DNA from: Zoogloeaceae bacterium
GTDB taxonomy: Bacteria; Pseudomonadota; Gammaproteobacteria; Burkholderiales; Rhodocyclaceae
DNA: 49,677 nt
NCBI GenBank assembly: GCA_031273565.1
Contig: JAISRR010000160.1
Location: 1 to 49,677, forward strand
Reading direction: 5' to 3'
The notes below the pieces were generated by a model that was given only the letters and a program-made list of their open reading frames with translations, had not been told where the DNA came from and did not search any database. The stretch's first letter is position 1. Every line of letters starts with the position of its first letter. Shown here in pieces: positions 46,974-49,677 of the stretch. Both the position numbers and the translations under genes were made by a program.

Positions 46974-48398
46974 TCAGCCCTTCACGGTCTGCACCAGCAC
47001 ATGCAGGGCGTGGTTGAGGTCGCTGTCCGTGGCGCGTAAGGTATCGATCGTCCTGACGGCGTGGATGACCGTGGTGTGGTCGCGCCCGCCAAAGGCGTCG
47101 CCAATCACCGGGTAGCTGAACTGCGTGACTTCCTTGCACAGCCACATGGCAATCTGGCGCGGGCGGGCGATGGCGCGGGGGCGTTTTTTGGAAAACAGGT
47201 CGGCAACCTTGATCTTGTAATAATCGGCGACGGTTTTCTGGATGCCTTCGATGCTGACATTGCGCACGGAATTGATGATGTCCTTCAGCGCTTCGCGGGT
47301 GACTTCCAGCGTCACCGGCATGCCCCGGAAGCTGGAATAGGCGAGCACCCGGTTCAGCGCGCCTTCCAGCTCGCGCACATTGGAACGCAGGTATTTGGCG
47401 ATGAAAAAGGCCACATCATCTTCCAGCGCCAGACCCTCGGCTTCGGCTTTCTTTTTCAGGATGGCGACCCGCATCTCGATTTCCGGCGGCTCGATCTGCA
47501 CGGTCAACCCCCAGTCGAAGCGACTCACCAGCCGGTCGTCGAGGCCGTTGATGTCCTTGGGATAGGTGTCGCAGGTGATGATGATTTGTTTGTTGGCTTC
47601 CAGCAGGGCGTTGAAAACGAAGAAAAATTCTTCCTGCGAGCGGTTCTTGCCGTTGAAAAACTGCACATCGTCGAGCAACAGCACATCCAGACTGCGGTAG
47701 TAACGCTTGAACACATCGAAAGCTTTTTGCTGGTACGCCTTGACCACATCGGAGTAGTAATCCTCGGCGTGCACATAGCGCACCACCTTTTCCGGCAACT
47801 GGCTGACGATGTGATTACCGATGGCGTGCATCAGGTGAGTCTTGCCCAGACCCGCGCCACCATAGATAAACAGCGGATTGTAGGTGCTGCCGCCGGGCGT
47901 CGTGGCAACCTGCTCGGCTGCGGCGCGCGCCAGATCGTTGGCCCTGCCGACGACCAGATTTTCAAAGGTCAGCGTGCTGTTCAGGCGGGTCTTGTCATTT
48001 TCCTGCGACGATGCACCCGCGATGGACGCGGCGGATTTGTTTTTACCCGCCTTGCCGCTGCGCTTGTCTGCCTCTGCCTGCTTTGTCTGCGCGTCGGCTC
48101 CGGGGGCGGCATCCTTCGGGAGTGCGGTCTCTCTTCCTCCGTTGACGGGCTTCCCCGTTTTGCTGATGGCCAGCGCAATCCTGACCGGTTTGCCGAAAAA
48201 GTCGGCGGCGTGCGCCTCGATGTCCGCCAGATATTCTTTTCGAATCCAATTGAGCACGAAACCATTGGCCGCCAACAGTCGCAAGCCGCCTGTCTCGTCG
48301 CCTTCCAGAGTAAGGGGACGAATCCAGGTGTTGAATTGCTGCTGCGATAGAACCTGCGCGTACTTTTGCAGGCAGGATTCCCAGAATTCGGTGCTCAT
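46974..48398 (-). CDS. dnaA: Chromosomal replication initiator DnaA
   Basis: Initiator ATPase that opens oriC. It is 474 aa from the ATG at 48398. Domain I is about 1-80 (FWESCLQKYAQVLSQQQFNTWIRPL); the linker, about 82-140, is rich in Ala/Lys; the AAA+ domain carries Walker A GGAGLGKT (180-187) and Walker B VLLLDDVQF; and domain IV carries the box-binding signature (PRQIAMWLCKEVTQFSYPVIGDAFGGRDHTTVIHA). A longer frame from 48512 is rejected because it crosses the promoter. The usual dnaN/gyrB neighbours are absent; hisD is 6 bp away, convergent. Confidence 0.97.
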   Translation of the reverse strand: MSTEFWESCLQKYAQVLSQQQFNTWIRPLTLEGDETGGLRLLAANGFVLNWIRKEYLADIEAHAADFFGKPVRIALAISKTGKPVNGGRETALPKDAAPGADAQTKQAEADKRSGKAGKNKSAASIAGASSQENDKTRLNSTLTFENLVVGRANDLARAAAEQVATTPGGSTYNPLFIYGGAGLGKTHLMHAIGNHIVSQLPEKVVRYVHAEDYYSDVVKAYQQKAFDVFKRYYRSLDVLLLDDVQFFNGKNRSQEEFFFVFNALLEANKQIIITCDTYPKDINGLDDRLVSRFDWGLTVQIEPPEIEMRVAILKKKAEAEGLALEDDVAFFIAKYLRSNVRELEGALNRVLAYSSFRGMPVTLEVTREALKDIINSVRNVSIEGIQKTVADYYKIKVADLFSKKRPRAIARPRQIAMWLCKEVTQFSYPVIGDAFGGRDHTTVIHAVRTIDTLRATDSDLNHALHVLVQTVKG

Positions 48399-48474
48399 GA
48401 AGCAGGCTCGTGCGGATGATCGGCCCGGAGTGACCAGGGGCGACAGGTGGATGAAAAACAACGACAGGGGCGAA

Positions 48475-48503
48475 ATTCTACTCCCAAAGCGCGACGGACA
48501 AAA
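48475..48503 (-). promoter_or_regulatory. Candidate dnaA promoter
   Basis: Minus-strand -10 TAGAAT (48475-48480, 5 of 6) with TTTTGT (48498-48503) at 17 bp, or TTGTCC at 15 bp, as a weak -35. The leader would be about 70 nt. Confidence 0.5.
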
Positions 48504-48504
48504 G

Positions 48505-48513
48505 TTATCCACA
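48505..48513 (+). promoter_or_regulatory. Consensus DnaA box upstream of dnaA
   Basis: A perfect TTATCCACA abutting the -35 region of the predicted dnaA promoter, well placed for autorepression. I found no second perfect box between 48399 and 48916, which argues against a full oriC here. Confidence 0.7.
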
Positions 48514-48523
48514 AGGTCGACAT

Positions 48524-48538
48524 GGGCAATCGCATTTG
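48524..48538. repeat. Dispersed repeat, left module, copy 3
   Basis: GGGCAATCGCATTTG, identical over 15 nt to the core of copy 2 (29656-29670). No right module is seen nearby. The gap 48399-48916 otherwise holds the dnaA promoter, the DnaA box, one REP-like copy and a heptad array; its middle (48540-48760) shows nothing recognisable. Confidence 0.55.
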
Positions 48539-48761
48539 GGCGTGAAACCAGTCAGCGGAATTGTGGCGTCCGGGCGCCTGCAAACAGGCGGGTAATTTTT
48601 TGCCCAGACCGTCGAATACGGGTAGGGAATCCATCGGGTGGCGTCCTTGTCTTCTGAAAAATCCGCGTTCTGGCTGGACTGGCCGGGCGCCTGCGCGGCC
48701 TGTGTTTTGGCGTCGCTCATCCGTTCGATGGCTCTGGCAGGTTCCGTATGGGCGTATGCAA

Positions 48762-48822
48762 GGGCGGTATCGTAGAAACCGCCGTTGTTTACATGCGGCG
48801 CGCTCGGAGAGCGCGCCCTACC
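48762..48822. repeat. REP-like intergenic repeat, further copy
   Basis: Matches the element at 24298-24362 through AGAAACCGCCGTTGTT and ACATGCGGCGC. It has a 9 bp hairpin GGCGCGCTC (48797-48805), the same loop GGA, and GAGCGCGCC (48809-48817), then CCTACCT. Two stem positions differ from the other copy and both are re-paired. Confidence 0.65.
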
Positions 48823-48841
48823 TTTGTGGGAGAGGGGGGGC

Positions 48842-48862
48842 AGAAGACAGAAGACGGAAGAC
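48842..48862. repeat. 7-bp-period repeat downstream of the barrel gene
   Basis: Three heptamers, AGAAGAC, AGAAGAC, GGAAGAC, between the REP-like element and the 3' end of the autotransporter-type gene. Confidence 0.6.
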
Positions 48863-48894
48863 CGTTCAGTGAGCGGCAGCGAAGCTGCCGCATG

Positions 48895-48918
48895 AAAAAA
48901 GCCTCACGTTTTCGGCTC
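48895..48918 (-). terminator. Possible terminator after the autotransporter-type gene
   Basis: On the minus strand a short stem AGCC/GGCT with a 10 nt loop runs into six T residues (48895-48900), overlapping the stop codon. A second, stronger hairpin (CGGCAGC-GAA-GCTGCCG, 48874-48890) lies just beyond. Confidence 0.4.
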
Positions 48919-49677
48919 AAAAGGCGTAATTCACCTTCAAACTCCCCGTCACCCCCTCGCGCTTGCCGGTGTAGCCTTGAATACCCACGTCCAGCGACAA
49001 CGGTTTGCCGGGCGTGGGTTTTAAGGTTACGCCGACTTCCGCCATGCCGGTATCGCCCTGCAAATCCGGCGTGTCCAGCCGGTAGCCGTAGATGTCGGCC
49101 TTGGCCTTGCCCGCGTACTCATGCTCCCACGCCGCGCCCGCGTAGAAGGCGACCATCGGGTTCAGCGTCTCATCCCACCTTGCGCCCAGGCGCGTTCTGC
49201 GGGAGTCGATGGACTGGAATTTCACCGGCTCGCCGGTCGTCAGCGTCGCGGTGTCGCCCCCCTGATGGCTCCACAGGTATTGGCCGTAGAGTTTTAACGA
49301 GGACGATTCTCCCAACTTCAGGCGATAGCCCAACCCCGCGTGGGCGCTGGCATAGGTGGATTTGGTGTCGTAGGCGGCGCGGCGGCCAAAGGCGTCGGTC
49401 AGGTCTTTGGCGCTGAAGTCCAGTTTCACCTTGCCCGCGCGGGCGCTGGCTTCGGCGTACAAATTGCCGGTGGCTGTCTCCGCGAATTCCAGATGCGCGA
49501 GAATGCCGCCGCCGGTGTAGTCGGCGTCCCCCTTGCCGTGGACGCTCGCGGCGTTGGAAAAGCTGTTGTAGGTGCTGTAATCGCCTTCGCCGTGCTCGAT
49601 GAAGGCGCCCAGCGTCAACTCGCCCGCGTTCAGGGCGCGGGAGGCGGAGAGGCCCGCGATCAGGGTGTAGCCGTCCA
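48917..49677 (-). CDS. Autotransporter-type outer membrane beta-barrel, N-terminus outside the window
   Basis: The frame is open from the window edge to the stop at 48917, so only the last 253 codons or so are seen. Alternating hydrophobic/polar strands with GLSASRALNAGELTLGAFIEHGEGDY, YASAHAGLGYRLKL, SSLKLYGQYLWSHQGGD, RLGARWD and MVAFYAGAAWEHEY, and a C-terminal ...GSLKVNYAF with terminal Phe, are typical of the type V (autotransporter) translocator barrel. The passenger, if present, lies beyond the window. A TTG at 49618 is not a real start. Confidence 0.85.
   Translation of the reverse strand, partial: DGYTLIAGLSASRALNAGELTLGAFIEHGEGDYSTYNSFSNAASVHGKGDADYTGGGILAHLEFAETATGNLYAEASARAGKVKLDFSAKDLTDAFGRRAAYDTKSTYASAHAGLGYRLKLGESSSLKLYGQYLWSHQGGDTATLTTGEPVKFQSIDSRRTRLGARWDETLNPMVAFYAGAAWEHEYAGKAKADIYGYRLDTPDLQGDTGMAEVGVTLKPTPGKPLSLDVGIQGYTGKREGVTGSLKVNYAF

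Noticed and set aside
48568-48600. Hairpin CGCCTG-CAAA-CAGGCG followed by a T-run
   Set aside because: The T-run starts 5 nt after the stem and no plus-strand gene lies upstream, so it is unlikely to be a working terminator.
48505-48720. Minus-strand frame starting MSDAKTQAAQAPG upstream of dnaA
   Set aside because: The first 29 codons look protein-like, but the frame then runs through the dnaA promoter and DnaA box. There is no ribosome site or family match.

Overview
The window looks like a piece of a GC-rich betaproteobacterial chromosome, most like the order Rhodocyclales. The basis is gene content and order: pilMNOPQ-aroK-aroB-gltB-gltD divergent from the PBP1A gene; cyaY facing lptM-lysA; glyQ-glyS-gmhB-plsC-ygjP-gloA; dapD-pilU-dapE-prmB; a short-form HisG; DUF2802 beside a SPOR protein; and a tRNA-Arg(CCU). 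Genes are tightly packed, with many 4-8 nt stop/start overlaps. I see no rRNA, CRISPR array, prophage or intact transposase. The assignment rests on recognised families and synteny, not on a database search.

Layout. 1-7756 (minus): gltD (cut by the window edge), gltB, aroB and aroK, covering glutamate synthesis and the shikimate pathway. 7831-12777 (minus): the type IV pilus assembly genes pilMNOPQ, closed by a strong terminator. 12948-18160: mrcA (PBP1A), cyaY on the opposite strand, then lptM, lysA and corA. 18432-24113 (minus): glyoxalase I, a YgjP-like metalloprotein, an acyltransferase, the heptose phosphatase GmhB and both glycyl-tRNA synthetase subunits. 24114-24523: an intergenic mosaic of repeats. 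24524-29605 (plus): an unknown membrane protein, dapD, pilU, dapE and prmB; with lysA this makes much of the succinylase route to lysine and DAP. 29798-32234: an M48 membrane metallopeptidase divergent from a small exported protein of unknown function. 32286-37860 (minus): recG, ridA, a SPOR protein, a DUF2802 protein, a FadL-type porin and an acyl-CoA thioesterase, divergent from an Atm1-like ABC exporter (37988-39772). 39890-40192: a decayed fragment resembling the 5' part of a group II intron, ending at the radA stop codon. 40193-42775 (minus): radA and alr. 42956-46967 (plus): tRNA-Arg(CCU), a PCuAC copper chaperone, a SCO protein, a spermidine-synthase-like protein, hisG and hisD. 46974-48398 (minus): dnaA. 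48917-49677 (minus): the C-terminal part of an autotransporter-type barrel.

Most genes are core housekeeping: cell wall precursors (alr, lysA, dapD, dapE, mrcA), envelope (gmhB, plsC, lptM), pilus assembly and retraction, amino acid synthesis, translation and repair. I found no convincing new multi-gene system. The parts worth a second look are: dnaA sitting 6 bp from hisD, without dnaN behind it; families of dispersed repeats in several gaps, including a REP-like hairpin with paired base changes between copies; 7-bp-period arrays at gene ends, one of which appears to have become the tail of the Atm1-like protein; in-frame minisatellites in pilU and mrcA; the intron-like scar; and three small unrecognised proteins.
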